This document shows, in pieces, positions 1-7,459 of a stretch of 8,903 nt of DNA (positions are counted from its first letter, which is position 1; each line of letters begins with the position of its first letter). Below the pieces are notes generated by a model. It was not told the DNA's origin. It made no database searches and worked only from the letters and a program-made list of their open reading frames with translations. The position numbers and the translations under genes are program-made. The stretch lies in the NCBI GenBank assembly GCA_026197015.1, contig JAPHRB010000018.1:1-8903 (forward strand). The letters run 5' to 3'. Source of the stretch: Gammaproteobacteria bacterium. GTDB lineage: Bacteria; Pseudomonadota; Gammaproteobacteria; SZUA-229.

Positions 1-81
1 CTCTACAAATTACCAAAATAGCCGTCACCAAATCACCCTATATTCAAAAGACCTTTTTTTATGCACAGGACGTGCGGTATC

Positions 82-107
82 TTAAAAATGCAGGAGCAAA
101 TTTTTAA
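82..107. other. AT-rich hairpin
   Basis: TTAAAAA at 82-88 pairs with TTTTTAA at 101-107, and TGC at 89-91 pairs with GCA at 96-98 around an AGGA loop, leaving two unpaired A residues (99-100). The stem is weak because it is mostly A-T. It could be a minor transcription end or just part of decayed repeat DNA; no function is shown. Confidence 0.25.
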
Positions 108-113
108 TGGTAT

Positions 114-142
114 TGGTGGAGGTAGGGGGATGCGAACAACCA
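114..142 (-). pseudogene. Decayed tRNA 3' end (tRNA relic or old attachment site)
   Basis: Read on the minus strand this segment ends in ACCA, preceded by a 7-base acceptor-like strand (TACCTCC), five C residues and a loop TTCGCAT where a T-arm loop TTCRANY is expected. The spacing (CCA, discriminator, 7 bases, 5 bases, 7-base loop) fits a tRNA 3' end exactly. The other T-stem strand, GGTTG, pairs with CCCCC at only three of five positions, the invariant A58 position is C, and no GGAGGTA 5' acceptor strand or anticodon arm follows. It is therefore not a working tRNA. Integrative elements commonly target tRNA 3' ends, so a leftover attachment site is one explanation; chance similarity is another. 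Confidence 0.3.
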
Positions 143-253
143 TTTCTTACTGTGGTTGACGGGATAGATTAAATGGTGCGATTAAATTTGCTACCAGCAA
201 GAAATTAAGCAAAGGCTCTCATCACTCTGCCAATCAGATCTGCATTACCACAT

Positions 254-286
254 GGGACAGGGCGCTAAAAAGCAGCGGACTGTCCC
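254..286. repeat. REP-like palindrome (33 bases)
   Basis: GGGACAG at 254-260 is exactly complementary to CTGTCCC at 280-286. Inside, GCGCT (262-266) pairs with AGC-A-GC (271-276) around an AAAA loop with one bulged A, giving a two-part hairpin. No T-run follows on either strand, so it is not a typical intrinsic terminator. The GC-rich stem with an asymmetric bulge and the GGGACAG/CTGTCCC ends resemble REP-type elements dispersed by Y1 (RAYT) transposases; only one copy is visible here, so its repetitive nature is inferred. Confidence 0.4.
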
Positions 287-536
287 TGATGGCCATGTTC
301 CAGAGCAGGGTATATTTTCACTGGCAAATTATAAGCAGGAATTAACCGATTTATATACTTGATATTTTGTGTCCTGCTATCGCTCGCCAGCCCTCCCATC
401 GACCAAAATCGTAACATCATCATAATCATAAACTTAGATAACCCGCCACGCTGAAATAAACAAATACTACCATTCAACTGCATCTTAAAAAGATCATGCT
501 ATTCTAACAGGTATATTTAACTTTTTCGGTCCACTA

Positions 537-2864
537 ATGAACAAATCAAAATTACGGAAATCTGAATCTTTTTACATTTTGACACTCGGTTTCAGTTTTT
601 TAATATTACTACTCACCTTCTTTGCTTATACCAGCCTTGAGCAAATGAAAATATCACACGAAACCATAGAAGGTAGTAATGTGGCCAGTGACAAAATGAA
701 ACTAATTGTTGAGCTTATAGAAACAGCCCGCACACGAACCCGCTTAACATTAGAAATGAGCTATGAGACTGATGCATTTATAAAAGACGATATAAGTATG
801 GCGCTCGATAAATATTCTTTACAGTATAGACTATTACGTCAAAAGTTAATTGACTTAGGCCTGACTGAAAATGAAAAACAAATCATGTTAACTATAGATG
901 AATCAGTTGTACCTGCTCTAAACCAACAAAGGCAGGCAGCACAAATGGCTCTCAGCAACGATGCAAAAGACATTAAAAAAGCTCAGGAGGTTATGATTCA
1001 AAGCGTGTATCCACTGCAACGCAAAATCATTGATAATTTCATGAATTTATTAACCTACGAGAAAAATATAATTTTTCAATCGAGAGAGAAAGCATCAGCC
1101 CAATATGAAAGATCTTATAAACTTCAAAGCACGATTTTTATTGTAATTTTACTATCTGCATTAATAGTTGCTTTTTATGTTATCCGACGCAGCTTTATCA
1201 TAGAGAAAGAGTTATTTCTTGAAAAGGAGAAAGCTGAAATCACGTTACGAAGCGTAGGTGATGCCATCATCACAACCAATAAAGATGGAATGGTTGACTA
1301 CCTGAACCCTGTTGCAGAAAAACTCACCGGTTACATCACACATGACATTGTCGGAAAACCTATAACTGAAATTTATAAGGCATATGATCAAACCAATGAG
1401 CAATGGTTAGCTGACTGCATAATGAATTATTTAAAACATGGTAGTTACAGTATGCCATCAAATGACATTATTCTTTATGACTCAAATGACGAATTAATCG
1501 ATATATCACAAACTATAGCTCCAATTCAGGACACTAACGACAATATTTTAGGCACAATTACTACTTTCCAGGACATCAGCAAAGAAAAATTACTAGCAAA
1601 ACATATAGAACACCAGGCACAACACGATGCATTAACAGGTTTACTAAATCGTAGAGAGTTTGAAAACAAAGTAGAACAATCACTAATACTTTATTCCGAA
1701 GGCACTACACATGCTTTATGTGTGATGGATTTAGATCGATTTAAAATTGTTAATGATACATTAGGTCATACAGCTGGTGATGAGCTGTTAAAACAAATTT
1801 CTGCAAAGATACAACAACTATTAAGAAAAACCGATTTATTCGCGCGCATTGGTGGTGATGAATTTGCCCTGTTTTTATCTAATATCGATCAAAACAAAGC
1901 TGAAGAAATTGTGGAGAAAATATTAAACGAAGTACGTGCATACCAGTTTGTCTGGGGCAACAAAGCATTCAGAATTGGTGCAAGTATTGGGCTAGTTGAC
2001 GCACCTGCACAGGTATCAAACTATGAAAACCTGTATCATGCGGCAGACACCGCATGTTACATGGCAAAACATGAAGGCCGCGACCGCTTTCATACCGTCA
2101 CCTATGACGATAAAAACGTTACTGAAAAACGTGAACAAACGCAATGGGTTAACCGAATTAATGACGCATTAAGCGAAAATCGCTTTACACTTTATTGTCA
2201 GGACATTATTCCACTGCATGATGACCGGGAATTAAAAGCCCATAGGGAAGTTCTTATTCGTATGTTAGACGAGGATGATAAAATCATACCTCCAATGGCT
2301 TTTATTCCGCCTGCTGAAAGATACAACCTTATGCCACAGCTCGATGACTGGGTAATCAAAAACGTACTTAAACAACTTGAAGCAGATACCACAGCATCAA
2401 TATATGCTGTAAACCTGTCAGGACAAAGTTTAGCTGATAACAAATTTACACAACGCACCATAGAAACACTTAAAAATGAACATATTCAACATCAACGCCT
2501 ATGTTTTGAAATTACAGAAACTTCAGCTATTGCGAATTTACAGAATGCCACTGAATTTTTAAGCCAGTTACAGGGGCTCGGTTGTTACACTGCCCTTGAT
2601 GACTTCGGCAGCGGCTTGAGTTCGTTTGCTTACCTGAGAAGTCTGCCTATTAACTATCTTAAAATAGATGGTATGTTCGTTAAACAAATTGTAGAAGACG
2701 AAACCTCACGTGTAATGGTAGAGGCCATAAATTCCATTGGCCACACAATGAACTTAAAAACCATTGCTGAATTTGTAGAAGATGAAGCGATTAGTAACTT
2801 ACTAAAAGATATGGGCGTAGACTATGCGCAGGGTTATTATTATGGAAAACCGGAACCCATGTAG
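537..2864 (+). CDS. Membrane-bound diguanylate cyclase/phosphodiesterase (4HB-PAS-GGDEF-EAL)
   Basis: This protein makes and/or degrades cyclic di-GMP at the inner membrane. A helix at residues 13-33 and another at 198-216 enclose a largely helical periplasmic part resembling the four-helix-bundle ligand domain of chemoreceptors. A PAS domain follows (about 234-348), then GGDEF (about 360-520) and EAL (about 537-770). GGDEF is exact at 439-443 and has an inhibitory RxxD site (R430-D433) at the normal five-residue spacing. The EAL motif reads EVL, keeping the glutamate (E571). N626, E658, D688-D689 in DDFGSG, K709 and D711 in KIDG, E745 and Q765 are also present, so both activities look possible. 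AEFVE and EVL are accepted family variants. The ATG at 537 gives a charged N-terminus just before the first helix, but no good ribosome site lies at normal distance. The ligand is unknown. Confidence 0.93.
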   Translation: MNKSKLRKSESFYILTLGFSFLILLLTFFAYTSLEQMKISHETIEGSNVASDKMKLIVELIETARTRTRLTLEMSYETDAFIKDDISMALDKYSLQYRLLRQKLIDLGLTENEKQIMLTIDESVVPALNQQRQAAQMALSNDAKDIKKAQEVMIQSVYPLQRKIIDNFMNLLTYEKNIIFQSREKASAQYERSYKLQSTIFIVILLSALIVAFYVIRRSFIIEKELFLEKEKAEITLRSVGDAIITTNKDGMVDYLNPVAEKLTGYITHDIVGKPITEIYKAYDQTNEQWLADCIMNYLKHGSYSMPSNDIILYDSNDELIDISQTIAPIQDTNDNILGTITTFQDISKEKLLAKHIEHQAQHDALTGLLNRREFENKVEQSLILYSEGTTHALCVMDLDRFKIVNDTLGHTAGDELLKQISAKIQQLLRKTDLFARIGGDEFALFLSNIDQNKAEEIVEKILNEVRAYQFVWGNKAFRIGASIGLVDAPAQVSNYENLYHAADTACYMAKHEGRDRFHTVTYDDKNVTEKREQTQWVNRINDALSENRFTLYCQDIIPLHDDRELKAHREVLIRMLDEDDKIIPPMAFIPPAERYNLMPQLDDWVIKNVLKQLEADTTASIYAVNLSGQSLADNKFTQRTIETLKNEHIQHQRLCFEITETSAIANLQNATEFLSQLQGLGCYTALDDFGSGLSSFAYLRSLPINYLKIDGMFVKQIVEDETSRVMVEAINSIGHTMNLKTIAEFVEDEAISNLLKDMGVDYAQGYYYGKPEPM

Positions 2865-3114
2865 CTGCAAACTGCAGTATACCCTGGTCAGCACAATCAA
2901 CTTTTTATATGTCTACTACGAAAAAACCAGCAAGTGAATAGCATTCAATATTCTACCTATATCCATAACCCACTTATAACTTAAAACGAGCAATAAAGTT
3001 ACTCTACCCGAACACACATTATAAATGTGGTTGAAAAACTTCATATAAAACAGCCCTAAATCGACATTTATAACCTATGCTTAGTCAATAAAGTGAAAAT
3101 CATATTGCATATTT
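2865..3114. other. Intergenic gap before the hybrid kinase
   Basis: No gene is visible in these 250 bases. The start has only the small CTGCA/TGCAG-type self-complementarity just after the stop codon, with no T-run, so I cannot assign a terminator for the upstream gene. The second half is AT-rich and contains the CACAT/ATGTG inverted repeat at 3015-3029; the kinase promoter is probably here, but no clear -35/-10 pair stands out. Confidence 0.5.
3015..3029. promoter_or_regulatory. Short inverted repeat CACAT-N5-ATGTG upstream of the kinase
   Basis: CACAT (3015-3019) and ATGTG (3025-3029) flank TATAA, about 85 bases before the kinase start codon. The TATAA centre could serve as part of a -10 element, and the symmetric arms could bind a dimeric regulator. 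It does not match CRP (TGTGA-N6-TCACA) or FNR (TTGAT-N4-ATCAA) sites. In AT-rich DNA a five-base-arm palindrome can arise by chance. Confidence 0.2.
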
Positions 3115-6100
3115 ATGTATATTAAAAACAGACGAATTATAACTTATCTAACTGTTGCAACAGTACTGTGTGTTGGCTCTATTCTGCTCAGCGGCTCAGA
3201 CTGGCAAAGCACAACGCAGCTCCATACCCTTATGGAAGCACTAGCAACGATGCTTGCATTATTTGTTGGTATACTTTCCCTGTTACGATTTTATAGTAAA
3301 GGGGGAACTGACTTTTTAATACTTGGAGCCGGATTCATTGGTGTTAGCCTGTTAGATGGTTACCACGCAATTGTTAGTTCAAGCTGGTTTGAATCACATT
3401 TACCTTCAGATCTACCTTCCTTAGCACCCTGGAGCTGGTTAGCTTCTCGGATATTTCTATCTGGCGTTCTGCTTTCGCTATATTTTATCCTTAAATGGCA
3501 ATCAACCAGTAAATTACCAGATAAAATATCAGCCAAACTGGTTTACAGTATTGTACTTATTTCAACACTTGTTAGTTTTCTATTTTTTGCATTAGTCCCC
3601 TTACCAAGTGGTTACATTGAGAATGCTTTTTTCTACCGACCTGAAGAACTGATACCTGCAGTGTTTTTCCTCGCCGCATTAACTGGTTTTATCAAGCTGG
3701 GCGACTGGCGAAGCAATGATTTATCTCACTGGTTAATACTTGCCATTATCGTTAATCTTGTTGCCCAGCTTGTAATGCCAATCTCCAGCAACTTATTTGA
3801 TGCTCAGTTTGATATTGCTCACCTATTTAAGAAACTGGCATACCTCTGCGTATTAACTGGTTTATGCATTAGTGTTTTTAAAGCATTTAAAGAAGCCGAT
3901 TTACAGTCAAATATTCGAAAAAAGGCTCAAGCCTCTTTAGAATCAAGTGAAATTAGAAATAGAACAATAATGAATTCACTAATAGATGGATTAATTTCCA
4001 TGAATGATAAAGGCATTATAGAGAATATTAATAATTCGGCCTGTGAATTATTCGGTTATTCAAAACTTGAAATTCTTGGAAAAAACATAAAAATACTAAT
4101 GCCTGAATCATACCATTCTGAGCATGATAATTACTTATCAAATTATAACAACAGAAGTAAGAAGAGAGTCATTGGAAAAATAAAACACTTAACAGGACGT
4201 AAAAAAGACGCATCTACTTTCCCCATGGACTTATCTGTTAGTGAAATGATCATAGCAGGTAAAACAAAATACTCCGCTATCATTAGAGATGACACAGAAA
4301 GACAGCATAATGAATCAGAACTCATAAATGCAAAAAATCAGGCGCAGTCTGCTGCAGAAGCCAAAAGTAATTTTTTAGCTACCATGAGTCATGAAATACG
4401 AACCCCCATGAATGGTGTTTTAGGCATGACTGAATTATTACAGGACACACCTTTAAGCCCTCAACAAGCTGACATCATTAAAACTATTTCTGATTCTGGA
4501 AATTCACTATTAGAAATAATTAATGACATTCTTGAATATTCGAAAGTTGAAGCTGGAAAAATTGAACTAGAACTCATAACATTCAACTTAGAACGAACCA
4601 TCTATGATGTCACGCGTTTATTACTTGTTAAAGCTGAAGAAAAAGCCATTGAACTTATTTTTTATTATCACGCAGATTGCCCTAATTATGTAATAGGTGA
4701 TGCAGGTCGAATACGTCAAATTATGCTAAACCTTGTTGGTAATGCCATTAAGTTCACTAATATTGGCCAGGTCATTGTAGAAGTTAAATGCCTTGAGAAA
4801 ACAGAAACCAATTTGAATATATCTATAGAAGTAATTGATACAGGTATTGGGCTTGATAACAGTTCAAGAGAAAAACTATTTGATTCATTTACCCAGGCCG
4901 ATAATTCAACCAGTCGCACGTATGGTGGCACAGGTCTTGGTTTAACCATTTGCAAACGACTAATTGAATTAATGAATGGAAAAATCGATGTTATAAGTGA
5001 ACCAGGTAAAGGCTCTACATTCTGGCTTGAGATCGAATTAGAAAAAACTGACTCGCCTAAAAAACTTGAAAAAATTGAGCTAAGTAATGCACGTGTGCTG
5101 ATAGTAGATGACAACCCCCTAAACCTTAAAATTCTAAGAGAACAACTAAGTAAGTTAGATATGCTGGTCGATGAAACTTCAGACCCTTTGCAAGTAATAA
5201 CACGTATGCAGGCTTCTCAACAAACCGGAATGCCTTACAAACTGGTAATAATCGATAATATGATGCCAATATTATGTGGTGCAGATCTGGGTCGAGAAAT
5301 CAGGAAACATGAAAATATAAATCACATACCATTAGTTTTATTAACATCAGCAACTGTCATGGGTGATGCAGCAATATTTAAAGACATTGGTTTCTCTGCA
5401 TATCTGACAAAACCCATTTTAAGTGATTTATTATATAAAACCTTAACTCGTGTATTAGGCTTAAGTGAGGATAATGATGACATTTTTCTTACCCGTCACT
5501 CAGTTTTAGATGATGAAACAAAAAATAATCCAGAAGCAACACAGTTAAAAGGTAAAGTATTATTAGTTGAAGATATCATTATCAATCAAAAAGTCGCATT
5601 GGGTTTAATGGGGGGGTTTGATCTACAGATAGATGTTGCAAACAATGGCAATGAAGCCTTGAATAAGTTCACCAATAACTCGTACGACTTAATACTTATG
5701 GATTGTCAGATGCCTGTCATGGACGGATTCGAGGCCACCCGTATAATACGTAAAACCGACCAACAAATTCCTATAATCGCGGTAACTGCAAATGCATTAT
5801 CTACCGATAGGGAAAAATGCGAACAAGCAGGTATGAGTGATTACCTTGCTAAACCGTTTAATCGTCAACAACTTATAGATATTTTATCTCGCTGGTTGGA
5901 GCCTTCTGCTGATAATAACCCTAAACAGGAATTTCAAGATAACGTTATGAACGATAATACTAAAAATATTACGCCTGAAACTTCGGCACAACCGCAACTA
6001 AACTTTAAAACGCTAAATAATATGAAGGCAGCGATAGGACCTGTTTTTGACCAGTTAATACCCACCTACATCGAGCAATCAGACGACATGATAAATAGTA

Positions 6101-6336
6101 TGCTGGAGCTTCTTGAAAATGGAGATATGAATACTCTGGAAAGATACGCACACAGCATGAAATCTAGCAGCCTTAATGTGGGTGCTGAAATCATCTCTGG
6201 TTATGCATTAACTTTAGAAGATATGTGTAGAAATGAAAACGATAAGTCCGAATTAAAACAGCAGATAACCCTGGTTATTAATGCATATGAACAAGCCAAA
6301 ACAGCCCTTTTGGATTTTCAGAATAAAGAAAATTAA
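3115..6336 (+). CDS. Hybrid sensor histidine kinase (MASE3-like, PAS, HisKA, HATPase, REC, REC, Hpt)
   Basis: A membrane phosphorelay kinase of 1073 residues. About eight hydrophobic helices fill residues 8-256 and resemble the MASE3 sensor type, with H37, E41, D81 and H84 in or near helices 2-3. A PAS domain (about 281-395) is FixL-like, with YHSEHD at 333-338. HisKA carries SHEIRTP with phospho-acceptor H426. The ATPase has N539/N543, DTGIG (575-579) and GGTGLGL (604-610). Receiver 1 has D665-D666, D714, T744 and K766; receiver 2 has E819-D820, D863, T891 and K913; Hpt has H1013. All catalytic and phospho-transfer residues appear present, so a full His-Asp-His relay with one spare receiver is expected. 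The layout is BarA-like but with a different sensor and a second receiver. The start fits because YIKNRR precedes the first helix; no clear ribosome site is seen. The target regulator is not in this window. Confidence 0.95.
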   Translation: MYIKNRRIITYLTVATVLCVGSILLSGSDWQSTTQLHTLMEALATMLALFVGILSLLRFYSKGGTDFLILGAGFIGVSLLDGYHAIVSSSWFESHLPSDLPSLAPWSWLASRIFLSGVLLSLYFILKWQSTSKLPDKISAKLVYSIVLISTLVSFLFFALVPLPSGYIENAFFYRPEELIPAVFFLAALTGFIKLGDWRSNDLSHWLILAIIVNLVAQLVMPISSNLFDAQFDIAHLFKKLAYLCVLTGLCISVFKAFKEADLQSNIRKKAQASLESSEIRNRTIMNSLIDGLISMNDKGIIENINNSACELFGYSKLEILGKNIKILMPESYHSEHDNYLSNYNNRSKKRVIGKIKHLTGRKKDASTFPMDLSVSEMIIAGKTKYSAIIRDDTERQHNESELINAKNQAQSAAEAKSNFLATMSHEIRTPMNGVLGMTELLQDTPLSPQQADIIKTISDSGNSLLEIINDILEYSKVEAGKIELELITFNLERTIYDVTRLLLVKAEEKAIELIFYYHADCPNYVIGDAGRIRQIMLNLVGNAIKFTNIGQVIVEVKCLEKTETNLNISIEVIDTGIGLDNSSREKLFDSFTQADNSTSRTYGGTGLGLTICKRLIELMNGKIDVISEPGKGSTFWLEIELEKTDSPKKLEKIELSNARVLIVDDNPLNLKILREQLSKLDMLVDETSDPLQVITRMQASQQTGMPYKLVIIDNMMPILCGADLGREIRKHENINHIPLVLLTSATVMGDAAIFKDIGFSAYLTKPILSDLLYKTLTRVLGLSEDNDDIFLTRHSVLDDETKNNPEATQLKGKVLLVEDIIINQKVALGLMGGFDLQIDVANNGNEALNKFTNNSYDLILMDCQMPVMDGFEATRIIRKTDQQIPIIAVTANALSTDREKCEQAGMSDYLAKPFNRQQLIDILSRWLEPSADNNPKQEFQDNVMNDNTKNITPETSAQPQLNFKTLNNMKAAIGPVFDQLIPTYIEQSDDMINSMLELLENGDMNTLERYAHSMKSSSLNVGAEIISGYALTLEDMCRNENDKSELKQQITLVINAYEQAKTALLDFQNKEN

Positions 6337-6337
6337 A

Positions 6338-6391
6338 ATGTCTTACAATAAATCATTAATGACAGTCGATAAAGGCAAAGCTCGAGAATGA
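6338..6391 (+). pseudogene. Possible remnant of a CheY-type receiver N-terminus
   Basis: An ATG one base after the kinase stop opens a 17-codon frame, MSYNKSLMTVDKGKARE, that ends in TGA. The stretch KSLMTVD followed by a basic segment ending in RE resembles the start of stand-alone CheY proteins (typically a hydrophobic strand, TVDDS, then a K/R-rich turn and RE). The second acidic residue of the usual DD pair is replaced by K, and no phospho-acceptor part follows in any frame. The neighbouring CheC-family gene makes a former cheY plausible, since cheY and cheC are often adjacent. With so few residues, chance cannot be excluded; it might also be a short leader peptide. Confidence 0.2.
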
Positions 6392-6546
6392 AAATTAATA
6401 CTATAATATTAGACAAAACTCCTGAGTTTAATTTTATAGAGGGGCTAACTGTCAGACGGCAATACAAAAAACCCGTGAGGACAGGGACAAAATGCGCGAG
6501 TGAACTTATTACTGAAACATGTATTATGTCTGTGCTGGATATTTAA
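6388..6546 (+). CDS. Small hypothetical ORF abutting the CheC-like gene (52 aa)
   Basis: I do not recognise this 52-residue product. It starts MKINTIILDKTPEF, has a basic middle (VRRQYKKPVR, residues 22-31) and no membrane segment or signal peptide. Its ATG overlaps the TGA of the preceding 17-codon frame (ATGA), and its TAA at 6544-6546 is followed without a gap by the ATG of the CheC-like gene, an arrangement that would allow translational coupling. An AAAGG at 6371-6375 lies 12 bases before the start, rather far for a ribosome site. It might be a real small protein, or a chance frame inside a decayed receiver gene. An imperfect hairpin (6449-6484, CTGTC/GACAG with inner ACGG/CCGT) lies within it. 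Confidence 0.3.
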   Translation: MKINTIILDKTPEFNFIEGLTVRRQYKKPVRTGTKCASELITETCIMSVLDI

Positions 6547-7155
6547 ATGACGAAAGCAATTGAGTTAACAGGGCCTGAGTTGGATATGCTTACCGAGATT
6601 TTTAATTTAGGCGTCACAAACGCAGCCTCTTCATTAAGCACTATGCTAAAACAGAAGACTACATTCTCTGTATCGCATATTGAGTTTACATCTGTGGCAG
6701 AATTTGCTAATGAACTGGGGTCAGAAAATACGATATGCAGTGTATCTGAAATGTTAAGTGGATCTTTTTCTGCCCAGTCAATGTTATTATTTTCGGAAAA
6801 AAACAGTCTGGAAATTGTTCGCCATTTAATTGGTCAATCTTTACCTGAAGAAACCGTAGAAGAATTACAACAGGAAGCTTTTTCAGAAATTGGTAATATT
6901 ATACTGAATGCTTGTATAGGTTCTTTCGCTGAGTCTTTAAACTCTGAATTTGAAATTGGATTTGCGATATTTGAGTTATCAAATCCGCTGGATTTATTAA
7001 ATGTCTCTGAGAATACAAATTATACAGCATTGTTTATGCGTATAAATCTCTTGCTAAGTTCAGACGAAATAACTGGGTATATGGCGTTTTTAATGGGTCC
7101 TAAATCTCTTCAGCAGTTAAAAGAAGTGATTTCTCAATTGTTAGCTAAACGATAA
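6547..7155 (+). CDS. CheC-family phosphatase (two-site, CheY-P phosphatase type)
   Basis: CheC, CheX and FliY proteins remove phosphate from CheY-P-like receivers using paired E-x-x-N motifs. The 202-residue product has both CheC-type repeats: E17-x-x-N20 followed by LGVTNAASSL, and E114-IG-N117 followed by IILNACIGSFAESL. Length and two-site layout fit CheC rather than the one-site CheX. No signal peptide or membrane helix is seen, so it should be cytoplasmic. CTGGA (6535-6539) sits seven bases before the ATG, a weak ribosome site, and the preceding small frame ends directly at the start codon. No cheY, cheD or chemotaxis kinase is present; the two receiver domains of the upstream hybrid kinase are possible local substrates, which is inference. 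Gene name withheld because family paralogs differ in role. Confidence 0.85.
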   Translation: MTKAIELTGPELDMLTEIFNLGVTNAASSLSTMLKQKTTFSVSHIEFTSVAEFANELGSENTICSVSEMLSGSFSAQSMLLFSEKNSLEIVRHLIGQSLPEETVEELQQEAFSEIGNIILNACIGSFAESLNSEFEIGFAIFELSNPLDLLNVSENTNYTALFMRINLLLSSDEITGYMAFLMGPKSLQQLKEVISQLLAKR

Positions 7156-7255
7156 ATATATTTCTATCTGATACTCACATAATACATGTAATATCTTCAT
7201 TAGTTTTACACACTTATTTACTCATGGCTCTCCCACTCCCATTAGCTTTATAAGT

Positions 7256-7456
7256 ATGCCATTATTACAGACTCCTGCCCTTAACATCACGGGCATGCTT
7301 CGCATCATAAATCTCTTATCAGATAATCTTTTCGATGATGACGATTCTGTTTTAATACTAGTCTATGTAATTGCAAAAGAATTAAGTATAAACCCAAATA
7401 TTGATTTAATTCCTGATAATAATAAACCAGAATATCTTCATAACTTGATTATGTGA
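7256..7456 (+). CDS. Doubtful hypothetical ORF (66 aa)
   Basis: An open frame starting at ATG 7256 encodes a short acidic protein with a DDDD stretch at residues 27-30 and a hydrophobic run (VLILVYVIA) just after it. I do not recognise it. There is no ribosome-binding sequence before the ATG, and an inner ATG at 7295 is no better. It lies on the same strand as the CheC-like gene, 100 bases downstream. It could be a real small gene, a degraded fragment or a chance frame in AT-rich DNA. Confidence 0.2.
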   Translation: MPLLQTPALNITGMLRIINLLSDNLFDDDDSVLILVYVIAKELSINPNIDLIPDNNKPEYLHNLIM

Positions 7457-7459
7457 ATT

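Larger units (their letters stand above)
1..536. other. Leader region without a convincing gene
   Basis: No protein-coding gene can be supported here. The plus strand has a frame that starts with ATG at 61 and runs to a TAA at 343-345 but is broken by one TGA at 157-159; I do not recognise its translation. A 72-codon minus-strand frame (265-483) also resembles nothing I know. The stretch does contain an AT-rich hairpin (82-107), a tRNA-3'-end-like segment (114-142) and a 33-base palindrome (254-286). This mix looks like decayed mobile or repeat-derived DNA upstream of the c-di-GMP gene. The promoter of that gene should lie in the last part, but I see no confident -35/-10 pair. Confidence 0.5.

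Noticed and set aside
1..21. Tail of a plus-strand gene ending in TAG at 19-21
   Set aside because: Only six codons are visible, with nothing recognisable; an open frame this short at a window edge is not evidence.
265..483. 72-codon minus-strand frame
   Set aside because: No recognisable domain, no ribosome site, and it overlaps the REP-like palindrome; treated as a chance frame.
473..517. Sigma-70-like boxes before the GGDEF/EAL gene (TTCAAC, TATTCT, TATATT)
   Set aside because: Spacings between candidate -35 and -10 boxes are wrong (21 bases) or the -35 is missing, so no promoter is claimed.
2198..2461. 87-codon minus-strand frame
   Set aside because: It lies wholly inside the EAL domain coding region and is antisense shadow.
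4716..5114. 132-codon minus-strand frame
   Set aside because: It lies antisense to the HATPase coding region, where a long open frame is expected from codon use.
6365..6395. GATAAAGGCAAAGCTCGAG, reminiscent of the first conserved half of a GEMM-I cyclic-di-GMP riboswitch
   Set aside because: The second conserved half (a GGGACGCAAAGC-type segment) and the closing stems are missing, so the similarity is too short to support a riboswitch despite the c-di-GMP gene nearby.
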